NCBI GenBank assembly: GCA_032027005.1
Contig: JAVSMW010000004.1
Span: 56,196 to 120,195, forward strand
DNA: 64,000 bases
From: JAVSMW01 sp032027005
Lineage (GTDB): Bacteria > Bacillota > Thermincolia > Thermincolales > UBA2595
Reading direction: 5' to 3'
Shown: positions 33,008 through 41,201 of the stretch, piece after piece
Layout: every line of letters begins with the position of its first letter
Numbering within the stretch: the stretch's first letter is position 1
The notes under the pieces: model-generated
The model's database searches: none
Told to the model about the DNA's origin: nothing
What the model saw: only the letters and a program-made list of their open reading frames with translations
Made by a program: the position numbers and the translations under genes

Positions 33008-35371
33008 TTACTTGTTCTCAAAAAACTGAGTATTGTTCAGCTTCTTTATATCAGGGGCCTTTTCCAGTAAATTCATTTCCATTAAATAATTAGCAACTTT
33101 ACTTAATTCGTCGTCTTTAGGCACTAGGTCACTGTAGGTAGTTAACTTTAATGACTCCCGCCAGTTCTCTGCTTTAATATTGGTATATTTTTGGGCTATT
33201 TTTACGGCCTCTTCCCTGTCCTGATCAGCAAATTTACCTGCCGCCGCTAGACTGCCTACCAACTCCTGCACGGCAGTCCCGTTTTGTTCAATTGCCTTAG
33301 AATTTACAACCAGACCGCAGCAAATCCAGTTTGGCCAGATATCACCGGCTGTTTTCAACACCCTGGCTTTTCCGTTCAAAATTGACTGGGTGCCAAAGGG
33401 CTCGGCCACAATGTAAGCAGCCACTTCTCCGGTGGCTAATGCTGCGGGCATATCAGGAGGAGCCATTTCCCTCACAGTTACGTCACTGTATTTTAAACCG
33501 GCATCTGTTAAAGCTTTGCTCAACAAAATGTTATGTCCTGACATCCGGTGCGGGATGGCCACAGTCTTGCCTTTCAGGTCGGCCACCGTTTTTACATCAG
33601 GGACAGCGACCAATGCGTCTCCATTTCTATGGCTCAGAGCCACCAGCTGTTGATCCAGGCCTTTGCTCTCCGCCACCATAGCTAATTCAATCATGGTCAC
33701 TGCACCGTCAATGGCACCGGAGTTTAATGCTTCTGTCAATTCCGGCCAAGAAGCAAATTTCTGCAATTTTAGATCAAGATTTTTAAATTTGTCCTTATTT
33801 TGTAACACCGGGGGGATATTTAATTCCCGGCAAACCTCTTTTAACCCGTCTGAAGCTAATTCGCCAGCCTCGGGTGCGCATAATCCGGCATTTAATAAAG
33901 CATGAGAACAGCAACCGGTGGTAGTAACCAGAATCCCGGCTTCTACTAATTTTTTAACAATAGTTACGTGGTTGTTCTCATACGGCACTTTCGGGTTATT
34001 GCAGCCCACAACGGTAGCTATCCCTCTTATCTGACCGGACTTTACTAAATTTAACAGTTTGTCGGCACCGCCGAAAACTTCGATGATAGCTTCATAACTC
34101 CAGCCTCCTACAGCCTTGGCAGTGTATTGAGGGATTTTAACTTTGTTATTATCCCTTCCGGCAAAGGCCTTGATGGCTCTCTGCAGCACCTCCAGGGCAT
34201 CTTCTTCCAGAGTTTCGGGCTTTTCGGGATCAAAAGAAATGTGGGTGGCATTGGGGAAACGGTTGGAATTACAGGTCGTGATTAATTCTGTGCTGAAACA
34301 ATCCGCCACGACCTGGAGGCCGGGAATTACGCACTGCATATCTATGACCACGGCGTCCACTGCCCCGGTGCCAATGGCCAGTTCCTGGCCCAGGATATTG
34401 GTGACGGTAGGGATACCATATCTGGCCAGCAATTCATCACCGGTGCAGCATAAGCCGGCAACCACTATTCCTTGGGCTCCGACTTCCTGAACCAGTTTTT
34501 CCACCTCAGGAGTGCGGAGCTTTTGCAGTATTTTCTCAGCCATCACAGGTGAGTGCCCATGCAGCAAAATATTAACATGGTCTATTTTCAGAACCCCATA
34601 ATTGACCTCAGCAGCCTTGGGTCTAGGTATGCCAAACAAAATTTCTGTAGCCATGGAAGACCCAAAAAGGGTGCTGTAACAGTAAGCTAAAGCAGATCTT
34701 AATTCCTGGGCGGCCAGGGCCGTCCAGTCACTGCAGGCCCCCAGGGTAGTCATATGTAAGGTTTCCATTATTTCGTAGGCTGCAGACCGGGGAATCACAC
34801 CAAGGTTCAGCCAAACTTCTTTTCTTTCTTCCGGCGCATAAGCCTCTAACATCTTGATGGGTTCGTAGTGCATGCGGCTCATGTCGTCCAATAAGAGCAA
34901 GGCCACTTCTTTTGCTAATTGTTTTATATCTTTGTTGTCTTTATTTAGTTTGAATTTATCGGCCAGTTCAATGACTCTTTGCTCGCCTAAAATCGGGAAA
35001 TCAATTTTCCCATCGGCCACACCTATGATAGTCATAATAACTTCATGGGCATGCCGGCCATGACCGGCCAGACCGGCCACCAAGGCCCGGACGATATTGC
35101 TCATGACAACGGTGTTCTGGTCTTTACCGCAGATACCCCGGGGGTTTTTCTTACTTATCCGGCAGGGACCCCATTGACACATCCGGCAGCAGGTACCGCT
35201 CAGTCCGAAACCGCATTGAGGCTGCTGAGCTTCAAACCTGTCAAGGAAAGTTTCGATGCCCTCCCGGTCCAAATGCCTGATTAATTCTTTGGTGGCGGGG
35301 TTGGGGGTTAACTTTAAAACATCCTCTTTACCAGGTACTTCTATGTTCATTTTAGGGTATAAATATTTCAT
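33008..35371 (-). CDS. cooS: Anaerobic CO dehydrogenase (CooS) truncated and fused to an ABC substrate-binding domain
   Basis: 787 residues from ATG 35371 (AAGGAG upstream). Residues 1-523 are CooS. D/B-cluster cysteines are Cys53, 61, 62, 65, 70 and 81. C-cluster ligands are His273, Cys309, Cys347, Cys457 and Cys487 (equivalent to His261, Cys295, Cys333, Cys446 and Cys476 of Carboxydothermus CODH-II). CooS homology stops at IPPVL, just before the MGSCVD segment that carries the sixth ligand (Cys526), and the last about 110 residues, including the catalytic Lys563 region, are missing. From residue 524 (nucleotide about 33802) the chain is an NMT1/SsuA-type substrate-binding domain lacking signal peptide and first lobe strands. 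The frame is intact. CO oxidation is therefore unlikely as encoded. Either a deletion fused two neighbouring genes or the assembly is wrong here. Confidence 0.85.
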   Translation of the reverse strand: MKYLYPKMNIEVPGKEDVLKLTPNPATKELIRHLDREGIETFLDRFEAQQPQCGFGLSGTCCRMCQWGPCRISKKNPRGICGKDQNTVVMSNIVRALVAGLAGHGRHAHEVIMTIIGVADGKIDFPILGEQRVIELADKFKLNKDNKDIKQLAKEVALLLLDDMSRMHYEPIKMLEAYAPEERKEVWLNLGVIPRSAAYEIMETLHMTTLGACSDWTALAAQELRSALAYCYSTLFGSSMATEILFGIPRPKAAEVNYGVLKIDHVNILLHGHSPVMAEKILQKLRTPEVEKLVQEVGAQGIVVAGLCCTGDELLARYGIPTVTNILGQELAIGTGAVDAVVIDMQCVIPGLQVVADCFSTELITTCNSNRFPNATHISFDPEKPETLEEDALEVLQRAIKAFAGRDNNKVKIPQYTAKAVGGWSYEAIIEVFGGADKLLNLVKSGQIRGIATVVGCNNPKVPYENNHVTIVKKLVEAGILVTTTGCCSHALLNAGLCAPEAGELASDGLKEVCRELNIPPVLQNKDKFKNLDLKLQKFASWPELTEALNSGAIDGAVTMIELAMVAESKGLDQQLVALSHRNGDALVAVPDVKTVADLKGKTVAIPHRMSGHNILLSKALTDAGLKYSDVTVREMAPPDMPAALATGEVAAYIVAEPFGTQSILNGKARVLKTAGDIWPNWICCGLVVNSKAIEQNGTAVQELVGSLAAAGKFADQDREEAVKIAQKYTNIKAENWRESLKLTTYSDLVPKDDELSKVANYLMEMNLLEKAPDIKKLNNTQFFENK

Positions 35372-35378
35372 GCATACA

Positions 35379-36314
35379 TCACTCCTTAATAGTCGAGAAC
35401 AAAGAGGTTGACAAATATCTTTCACCAGTATCGGGTAAAACGACCACTATATTTTTTCCGGCGTTTTCTTTTCTGGCAGCTGTTTGTATAGCCGCAAAAA
35501 CTGCTGCCCCGGACGAGATGCCGCACAATACCCCTTCTTCCCTGGCCAGTCTCCGACCGGTGTCAAGAGCGTCATCATCTTTGACGGGGATTATTTCGTC
35601 GATTAAATCGACATCTAACACCTCAGGAATAAACCCCGCTCCCAGGCCCTGAATTTTATGGGGTCCAGGCATGTCACCTGATATCACCGCTGAAGTCTTA
35701 GGTTCTACAGCTATGATTTGGATCTTGGGGTTATATTTTTTTAGTAACTCTCCCACTCCGGTCAAAGTTCCGCCTGTGCCAACCCCGGCCACAAAGATAT
35801 CCACCTGACCGTCGGTATCCTGCCAGATTTCTTCAGCAGTGGTTATTCTATGTATGGCCGGATTGGCCCTGTTGGCAAATTGCTGTGGCACAAAGGCATT
35901 TGCATATTCTTCAGCCAACGCCTGGGCTTTTCTGATCGCGCCTTTCATTCCTGCAGCACCTGGTGTTAAAACCAGCTCTGCGCCATAGGCCCTGAGTAAA
36001 TTTCGCCTCTCCAGACTCATCGTCTCCGGCATGGTTAAGATCAGCCGGTAGCCCTTGGCAGCAGCTGCCAGAGCCAGGCCTATCCCTGTATTACCACTGG
36101 TGGGCTCAATTATGACAGTATCCTGGTTGATTAATCCCTGTTTCTCGGCCTCTGCAATCATATTTAAACCGATACGATCCTTCACACTGCCTCCCGGGTT
36201 AAAGGATTCTAATTTGGCAATCACTTTCGCTTCCAAACCTGCTGTAAGCCGGTTCAGACGCAAAAGCGGTGTTTTTCCAATCAGTTCAGTCACACTGTTG
36301 GCTATCTTGGTCAT
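35379..36314 (-). CDS. cysK: Cysteine synthase A (O-acetylserine sulfhydrylase)
   Basis: PLP enzyme making cysteine from O-acetylserine and sulfide; 311 residues with PGGSVKDR (PLP Lys at about 44), the substrate loop PTSGNTGIGLA (about 70-80), the phosphate-binding GTGGTLTG and C-terminal CGISSGAA. All catalytic elements are intact and length is standard. The stop lies 7 bases upstream of the cooS-fusion start, so the two are cotranscribed. A promoter and a dyad resembling a CymR-type sulfur-control site precede it. Confidence 0.93.
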   Translation of the reverse strand: MTKIANSVTELIGKTPLLRLNRLTAGLEAKVIAKLESFNPGGSVKDRIGLNMIAEAEKQGLINQDTVIIEPTSGNTGIGLALAAAAKGYRLILTMPETMSLERRNLLRAYGAELVLTPGAAGMKGAIRKAQALAEEYANAFVPQQFANRANPAIHRITTAEEIWQDTDGQVDIFVAGVGTGGTLTGVGELLKKYNPKIQIIAVEPKTSAVISGDMPGPHKIQGLGAGFIPEVLDVDLIDEIIPVKDDDALDTGRRLAREEGVLCGISSGAAVFAAIQTAARKENAGKNIVVVLPDTGERYLSTSLFSTIKE

Positions 36315-36346
36315 CTTTAATCCCTCCCTATACTCGGCATAATTTA

Positions 36347-36369
36347 ATTCCGACTTTTTCGATTGGAAT
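36347..36369. promoter_or_regulatory. Dyad ATTCCGA-N-ATTGGAAT upstream of cysK (CymR/Rrf2-like operator)
   Basis: ATTCC (36347-36351) and GGAAT (36365-36369) with further GA/AT symmetry lie in the cysK leader, 33 bases before the start and downstream of the predicted -10. Rrf2-family cysteine repressors of Firmicutes bind dyads with ATTCC/GGAAT ends; the identity of the regulator is inferred. Confidence 0.4.
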
Positions 36370-36388
36370 ACATTGTTTTAATGAACTT

Positions 36389-36418
36389 ATTTTAATATAG
36401 AGAATCAAGGATTGTCAA
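36389..36418 (-). promoter_or_regulatory. SigA-type promoter of the cysK operon
   Basis: TTGACA (36413-36418) and TAAAAT (36389-36394) on the minus strand, 18 bases apart, about 75 bases before the cysK start. Confidence 0.55.
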
Positions 36419-36523
36419 CCAAAAATTTCAATTATTTAAATTTCAATCATTTTACCGTAAGATAAAAACTTTACTACTATAGGCATTTAAAACCTGACGG
36501 TTTTTATAGAATGATTGATATAA

Positions 36524-36565
36524 TAAAAAACCCCAGTGCCATAATAAATTGGGAGGACAACTGGG
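36524..36565 (-). terminator. Terminator of the Mo-hydroxylase/ligase operon
   Basis: CCCAGT (36532-36537) pairs with ACTGGG (36560-36565); on the minus strand the stem is followed by GTTTTTTATT. It is about 115 bases after the acyl-CoA ligase stop. The remainder of 36419-36679 is AT-rich without features. Confidence 0.55.
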
Positions 36566-36679
36566 ATTTCAATCTATTTTGTACATACTTCTGCGGGTTT
36601 GCCAAATGGTTCCTAAAATTTAGGATTTCAATCACGACTTTTAACTCTCTCAATGATTCGATTTACGAAGTTAAAATAA

Positions 36680-38308
36680 TCATTTTTTAGGCAGAGGTTT
36701 TTCTATACTGAATTTTTCTCGGAGGTCCTTTTTATTAAATTTCCCGACGCTTGTTTTAGGAACTTCTTCTATAAAAACAACCCTCTCGGGCAGCCACCAT
36801 TTGGATACTTTGTCTTTGAGAAAATTAATAATATCTTCTGCGCTGACCTTGTCTTGCTCATTCTCTTTTAATACCACACAGGCCATTGGCCTTTCCTGCC
36901 ACTTTTCATCAGGAACAGCTATAACGGCTGCTTCCACCACCGCCGGATGAGCCATAATATTGTTTTCCAGGTCTACTGATGATATCCACTCACCACCACT
37001 TTTTATGAGATCTTTTCCTCTGTCCTGTACCAATATATATCCTTCTTCGTCTATTGTGACAATATCATTAGTGTGGTACCATCCATCCTTGAATGACTCT
37101 GCACTTTTCGCAGGGTCATTATAGTATGCCGAAGCAACCCATGGTCCCCTTAGCAGAAGTTCACCCATTTCTTTTCCGTTCCGGCTGACGTCTTCGCCTT
37201 TTTCGTTAACTATTCTTGCTTCCAATCCCGGCAGCAAACGTCCCTGTTTAGCCTTCCATGTATACTTTTGGTCCTCTTCCCAATCATCCATGTAGCTCTT
37301 TAAGGGGCCCGTAAGTACCACAGGAGATGCTTCAGTCATTCCGTATGTTGCGAGGATTTTTACACCATATTTTTTATCAAAGTTCTCAACAAGTTTTTTT
37401 GATAAAGCTGCTCCACCGTTGCACAAATACCGAAGGCTGCTCAAGTCATAGCGCGCCCCACTTTCCAAATGCTGAAGAATATTAATCCAAATAGTAGGGA
37501 CACCGGGTATGAGGGTGACTTTTTCTTGCTCAATTAGGCCGCAAAGAGACTCGGGGTTGAGTCTCCTTCCTGGCAACACAAGATTTGAACCCATAAATGG
37601 AGCTGCAAAAGGGAGCCCCCACGAAAACACATGAAACATCTGAACAGCCGGCAGGATTACATCCCGTTCTGAAATTCCGATCGCATCAGGAAGGCAAAGT
37701 GTTAAGGCATGGAGGTAAATGGAACGTTGAGTGTAAACCACACCTTTTGGCAAGCCTGTAGTCGCCGAGGTATAAGCCATAGCTGCCGGTTGGTTTTCGT
37801 CCAGTTCCGGAAAAGAGAAGAACGTCGGAGCTTCTTGTAATAATTTTTCATAATGGAAAACTGGATAAAGGGTTGTTTCAGGAAGTTCTTCCTTATCAGT
37901 CAAAATTACATACTTTTCCACAGTATCAAGTTTATCCGCTATTTCCTCTATCTGAGGTATTAAATCCTCATCAATAAAGATTATTTTATCCTCAGCATGG
38001 TTAATGATATGGGTAAGATGGTCGGCAAAAAGTCTAATATTCAGTGTATGTAATACCGCCCCGCTGCAGGTTATGGCGTAGTAAAGCTCCAAGTGGCGAT
38101 GTGTATTCCAGGCAAATGTCCCTGCTTTATCACCCTGTTTTATTCCTAAACTCTGTAATACATTGGCCAATTTACATACTCTTGCGTAAAATTGTGCGTA
38201 CGTGTAACGGAAATCTTTATCCAAGCATTTTGAAAATATCTCCTTTTTGGGGAACAAATTGTGCGATCTGTTTAGAATTGTTTTTATTAATAGCGGATAA
38301 TTCATCAT
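36680..38308 (-). CDS. AMP-forming acyl-CoA ligase (fatty/aryl acid type)
   Basis: 542 residues of the ANL family: P-loop YTSATTGLPKGV (about 178-189), the ATP/AMP motif TYGMTEASP, GWYHTNDI with the conserved Asp, and DRGKDLIKSGGEWIS including the hinge region; the A10 Lys is in TSVGKFNKKDL near the C-terminus. It activates a carboxylic acid with ATP and CoA; closest in layout to medium/long-chain fatty acid ligases, chain specificity not readable. It follows the MoeA-like gene by 37 bases and so closes the Mo-hydroxylase cluster, where it may activate the acid product. GGAGGA ribosome site upstream. Confidence 0.88.
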   Translation of the reverse strand: MMNYPLLIKTILNRSHNLFPKKEIFSKCLDKDFRYTYAQFYARVCKLANVLQSLGIKQGDKAGTFAWNTHRHLELYYAITCSGAVLHTLNIRLFADHLTHIINHAEDKIIFIDEDLIPQIEEIADKLDTVEKYVILTDKEELPETTLYPVFHYEKLLQEAPTFFSFPELDENQPAAMAYTSATTGLPKGVVYTQRSIYLHALTLCLPDAIGISERDVILPAVQMFHVFSWGLPFAAPFMGSNLVLPGRRLNPESLCGLIEQEKVTLIPGVPTIWINILQHLESGARYDLSSLRYLCNGGAALSKKLVENFDKKYGVKILATYGMTEASPVVLTGPLKSYMDDWEEDQKYTWKAKQGRLLPGLEARIVNEKGEDVSRNGKEMGELLLRGPWVASAYYNDPAKSAESFKDGWYHTNDIVTIDEEGYILVQDRGKDLIKSGGEWISSVDLENNIMAHPAVVEAAVIAVPDEKWQERPMACVVLKENEQDKVSAEDIINFLKDKVSKWWLPERVVFIEEVPKTSVGKFNKKDLREKFSIEKPLPKK

Positions 38309-38346
38309 AAGTTTAAGTCCTCCTTTTAGGTCGTAAATAATATCAT

Positions 38347-39369
38347 CTAAGCACAGCCAAAACTACAATTCGGAAAGTGGCACTCTCTACAGCCACGACA
38401 CAGGCCGCCCACACTTAAGGCGGCAATTTGTTTTGCAGTAATTATTTCCCGGGCTAATATTCTAGGAAGGATTATATCAAATACAGTGGCAGGAGCGTGC
38501 ATAACACAACCTGGCAAACCTAAAATAGGAGTTTCCCCTAGGTAAGCAAGCATAAACATAGCCCCGGGAAATACCGGTGTGCCATAACTAACTACCCTGG
38601 CTCCGGTAGCTTTAATAGCCCCCGGAGTAGTGTCATCTGGATCAACTGACATTCCCCCGGTAACCATTACTAGTTCGATACCACTTGCTGCCTGCTCCAA
38701 TATTTCTCTGGTAATTTCTTCGGGTGAGTCGGGAAGATACGCCTGTTTTTCAAGCTTTACATCCAGGGCCTTTAACTTTTCGTAAATCCTAGGTCCAAAC
38801 CGGTCTTGAATCCGCCCATAAAACACTTCATTTCCGGTGACAATCATACCTGCTTTTTTGATAGTAAAAGGTTTAACCTCCATAATCCAATCTTCAGCGG
38901 CTGCAATTTTTTCCGCACTAGCTATCTTATCTTCACTCACCGCCAGTGGAATTACCCGCATTCCTGCTACCTTTTCCCTTTCGACCACGTGAGAAAAATC
39001 GGGGAGAGTAGAAACTGCAATTTCACCCAGTGAATTTAACTCGATAATAATTGGGCTATTAATTCTAAGTAAGCCATTTTCTTTAGCTAACAATTCCACT
39101 TTTCCTTCCTTCGGACCATTTTCTATAAAATTACCGCGATGAATCGATTGCGCCAGCCTCTTTCCTGCTTCGTCCTCATGTACCAATTCGGTATTATCGT
39201 CCCATACGTAAATATGTTCTTTACCCATTGCCAGAAGTTCAGGAATATCACTTGTGCGCACTATATGACCTTTTTTAAAGGTAACCCCTTTATACTCTCC
39301 CGGAACAATCTTAGTCATGTCATGGGAGATAATCATACCTACTGCTTCCTCTACTTTGACTTTTTTCAT
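38347..39369 (-). CDS. Molybdopterin-binding (MoeA/MoaB-fold) protein with Cys-rich tail
   Basis: 340 residues. The MoCF-biosynthesis fold spans about 165-320 (TGNEVFYGRIQDRFGP, VTGGMSVDPDDTTPG and GLPGCVMHAP). The N-terminal 160 residues are of the kind seen in Mo-hydroxylase-associated MoeA relatives. The last 20 residues, with CRGCRECHFPNCSFGCA, contain five cysteines and a histidine and could bind zinc or an FeS cluster. The start overlaps the XdhC stop by four bases (ATGA). It probably helps insert or modify Mo cofactor for the two hydroxylases upstream. The Cys tail is not part of classical MoeA. Confidence 0.75.
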   Translation of the reverse strand: MKKVKVEEAVGMIISHDMTKIVPGEYKGVTFKKGHIVRTSDIPELLAMGKEHIYVWDDNTELVHEDEAGKRLAQSIHRGNFIENGPKEGKVELLAKENGLLRINSPIIIELNSLGEIAVSTLPDFSHVVEREKVAGMRVIPLAVSEDKIASAEKIAAAEDWIMEVKPFTIKKAGMIVTGNEVFYGRIQDRFGPRIYEKLKALDVKLEKQAYLPDSPEEITREILEQAASGIELVMVTGGMSVDPDDTTPGAIKATGARVVSYGTPVFPGAMFMLAYLGETPILGLPGCVMHAPATVFDIILPRILAREIITAKQIAALSVGGLCRGCRECHFPNCSFGCA

Positions 39370-40379
39370 TTTCTTTTACCTCCTATGGGTTCTAATAATG
39401 CTTGCATAATGCCCCCGCAGGCCATACCTTCGTCTGCGGCTGCCTCAGCGGTCATATCAAGACGGTAGATTATAGCTTTGTCATGATCAAATACGTTTAA
39501 AGCCTCCCTTTTAACTTCAGCTTCACCGCATCCGCCTCCAATTGTGCCTACCACTCTGCCATCCGGATATATCAGCATACGAGCCCCCGTTTTTCTGGGA
39601 CTTGACCCTTTTGTATTAACAATAGTTACCAGAACCGCTCTTTCGCCGCTGAGTTCAATAGCGTAAAGCCCTTCTAAAACTTCTCTATCTGTTTCTTCTG
39701 CCGGGAAGAGCGTTCTTTTAACCTGAATTATTTCAGCCATAATACTCACGGCGATTTCAGCCGGCGTGTTAGCATTAATATTGATTCCTATTGGTGAATG
39801 AAGGTTGTTCAATTGTTCATCCGTTATCCCCATTTCCTGGAAATTACGTTTTAATATACGAACCCTTCTTTTACTTCCCACCATACCGATATAGGCCAGC
39901 CGTTTTTTTAGCAAAAATTCTAAACATTGCTGATCATAGCGATGACCTCGGGTTGCTGCAACTACAAAACTACTGGGATTAAAATTGATGCGGGACAAAG
40001 CTGGGATAAAGTCATCGCAAATTATCTGTTCAGCCTTAGGAAATCGCTGGCGATTGGCAAATTCAGGCCGATCCTCGAGCACCACTACGGATATATCCAC
40101 CAATGCAGCAATTTCGGCCAGTGCCGAGGATATATGACCACCACCTAATAAATAAAGCTTAACCGGGGGGTGAAAAGCTTCTGCTTTTTGCCAATCTCCC
40201 GACTGATCCCATTTCCAAATCAGCCTCTTTGTATCCCAAGCCTCAGAAACTAAAGCCGGCAAATCTTCTTGTTCAGGATAAAAGATTCTGTATTTCACTT
40301 TCCCCCCCTCACCTTCACTTAGCAGCAATAAGGATTTAGGCTCTTTCAATCTCTCGAAAAGCTCACGATATATACCCAC
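39366..40379 (-). CDS. xdhC: XdhC/CoxF-family Mo-hydroxylase maturation protein
   Basis: 337 residues with an N-terminal XdhC/CoxI region, a Rossmann-type segment KLYLLGGGHISSALA (about 79-93), VAATRGHRYDQQCL and a second XdhC region near the C-terminus (GTIGGGCGEAEV, then MACGGIMQALLEP). XdhC binds molybdenum cofactor, protects it and delivers the sulfurated form to xanthine-oxidase-family enzymes. GTG start overlapping the YqeB stop by one base. The fused N- and C-halves appear in an order that differs from E. coli XdhC but all conserved Gly/Cys motifs are there. Confidence 0.85.
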   Translation of the reverse strand: MGIYRELFERLKEPKSLLLLSEGEGGKVKYRIFYPEQEDLPALVSEAWDTKRLIWKWDQSGDWQKAEAFHPPVKLYLLGGGHISSALAEIAALVDISVVVLEDRPEFANRQRFPKAEQIICDDFIPALSRINFNPSSFVVAATRGHRYDQQCLEFLLKKRLAYIGMVGSKRRVRILKRNFQEMGITDEQLNNLHSPIGININANTPAEIAVSIMAEIIQVKRTLFPAEETDREVLEGLYAIELSGERAVLVTIVNTKGSSPRKTGARMLIYPDGRVVGTIGGGCGEAEVKREALNVFDHDKAIIYRLDMTAEAAADEGMACGGIMQALLEPIGGKRK

Positions 40380-41200
40380 TATACAACCCTCCCGCTATTC
40401 AAACCGCGTATGATCGCTTCCAACACCCCCCCCGCTACCGCAAGTGCTTTATCCGAAATAGTAAAACAATGTTCTCTTTCTCCCCTTGGATCAATATCGC
40501 CTACTTTCATGCCTTTACAGACTTCCAGCCCCGGATATAATAAGCCACGGACGATCCCGGAAATTCGACTTGGTACAATGGTTTCTCCTACCGTGGCTAA
40601 AACCTCACCTTTTTGTACCCTGTCTCCTATTGTTACTAGAGGCACCCAAATTCCGTTTTCAGGAGCCCTGATTAATCTTTCTTCTGTATAGCCCCCTACC
40701 TCTCCGGGTACCCCTGTATCAGGCATAGCTGACCCCTGCCAGATCACTCGGCCCAGGTAATGTCCACGCATGGTTTCAACCACTGCGTCCACATCAGCTC
40801 CAGCCTCAAATCCAGGTCCCAAACCGATAACCATAGCAGCATGATTTCTCAGTGTTCCAAGATTTTTTTTAGCCATAATTGCATCTACCAGAACTTGAGG
40901 CTTTAAAAATTCAATACACAGGGCAGAAGGATCAATTAGCAATGGTATTTGGTTTTGTTTAAGGATTTTATCTACCTCTTCCGGCGTATTAACCCTGTAT
41001 GCCGTGAGTCCTTCCACCGTGGTTTTTCCGGTAAAAACAGCGGTGGCAAATGAAGCTGTACGTCTCACAACCAGTGGTTTATCAACTTCCAACATAACTA
41101 CCGGAAACCGGGCCTGACAAAGACGGTAGGCAATACCGGAAGCTAAATCACCAGCTCCTCTGATTAATACTAATGGTTGCTCAATTCCAGATAGGAACAT
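40379..41200 (-). CDS. yqeB: YqeB/EF2563-family selenium-dependent Mo-hydroxylase system protein
   Basis: 273 residues, N-terminal RGAGDLASGIAYRL (about 14-27) and EVDKPLVVRRTASFA, the signature of the EF2563 family that co-occurs with selenium-dependent xanthine dehydrogenases and purine hydroxylases. Its biochemical role is unresolved (labile selenium delivery is proposed). One-base overlap with xdhC and 1-base gap from the PucR regulator make a tight unit. Its presence suggests that at least one hydroxylase in this island carries the non-selenocysteine selenium cofactor. Confidence 0.85.
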   Translation of the reverse strand: MFLSGIEQPLVLIRGAGDLASGIAYRLCQARFPVVMLEVDKPLVVRRTASFATAVFTGKTTVEGLTAYRVNTPEEVDKILKQNQIPLLIDPSALCIEFLKPQVLVDAIMAKKNLGTLRNHAAMVIGLGPGFEAGADVDAVVETMRGHYLGRVIWQGSAMPDTGVPGEVGGYTEERLIRAPENGIWVPLVTIGDRVQKGEVLATVGETIVPSRISGIVRGLLYPGLEVCKGMKVGDIDPRGEREHCFTISDKALAVAGGVLEAIIRGLNSGRVV

Positions 41201-41201
41201 T

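Noticed and set aside
36425..36634. Several ATTTCAAT(C) copies suggesting CRISPR repeats
   Set aside because: Copies are only 8-11 bases, irregularly spaced and lie in AT-rich DNA; no array or cas gene.
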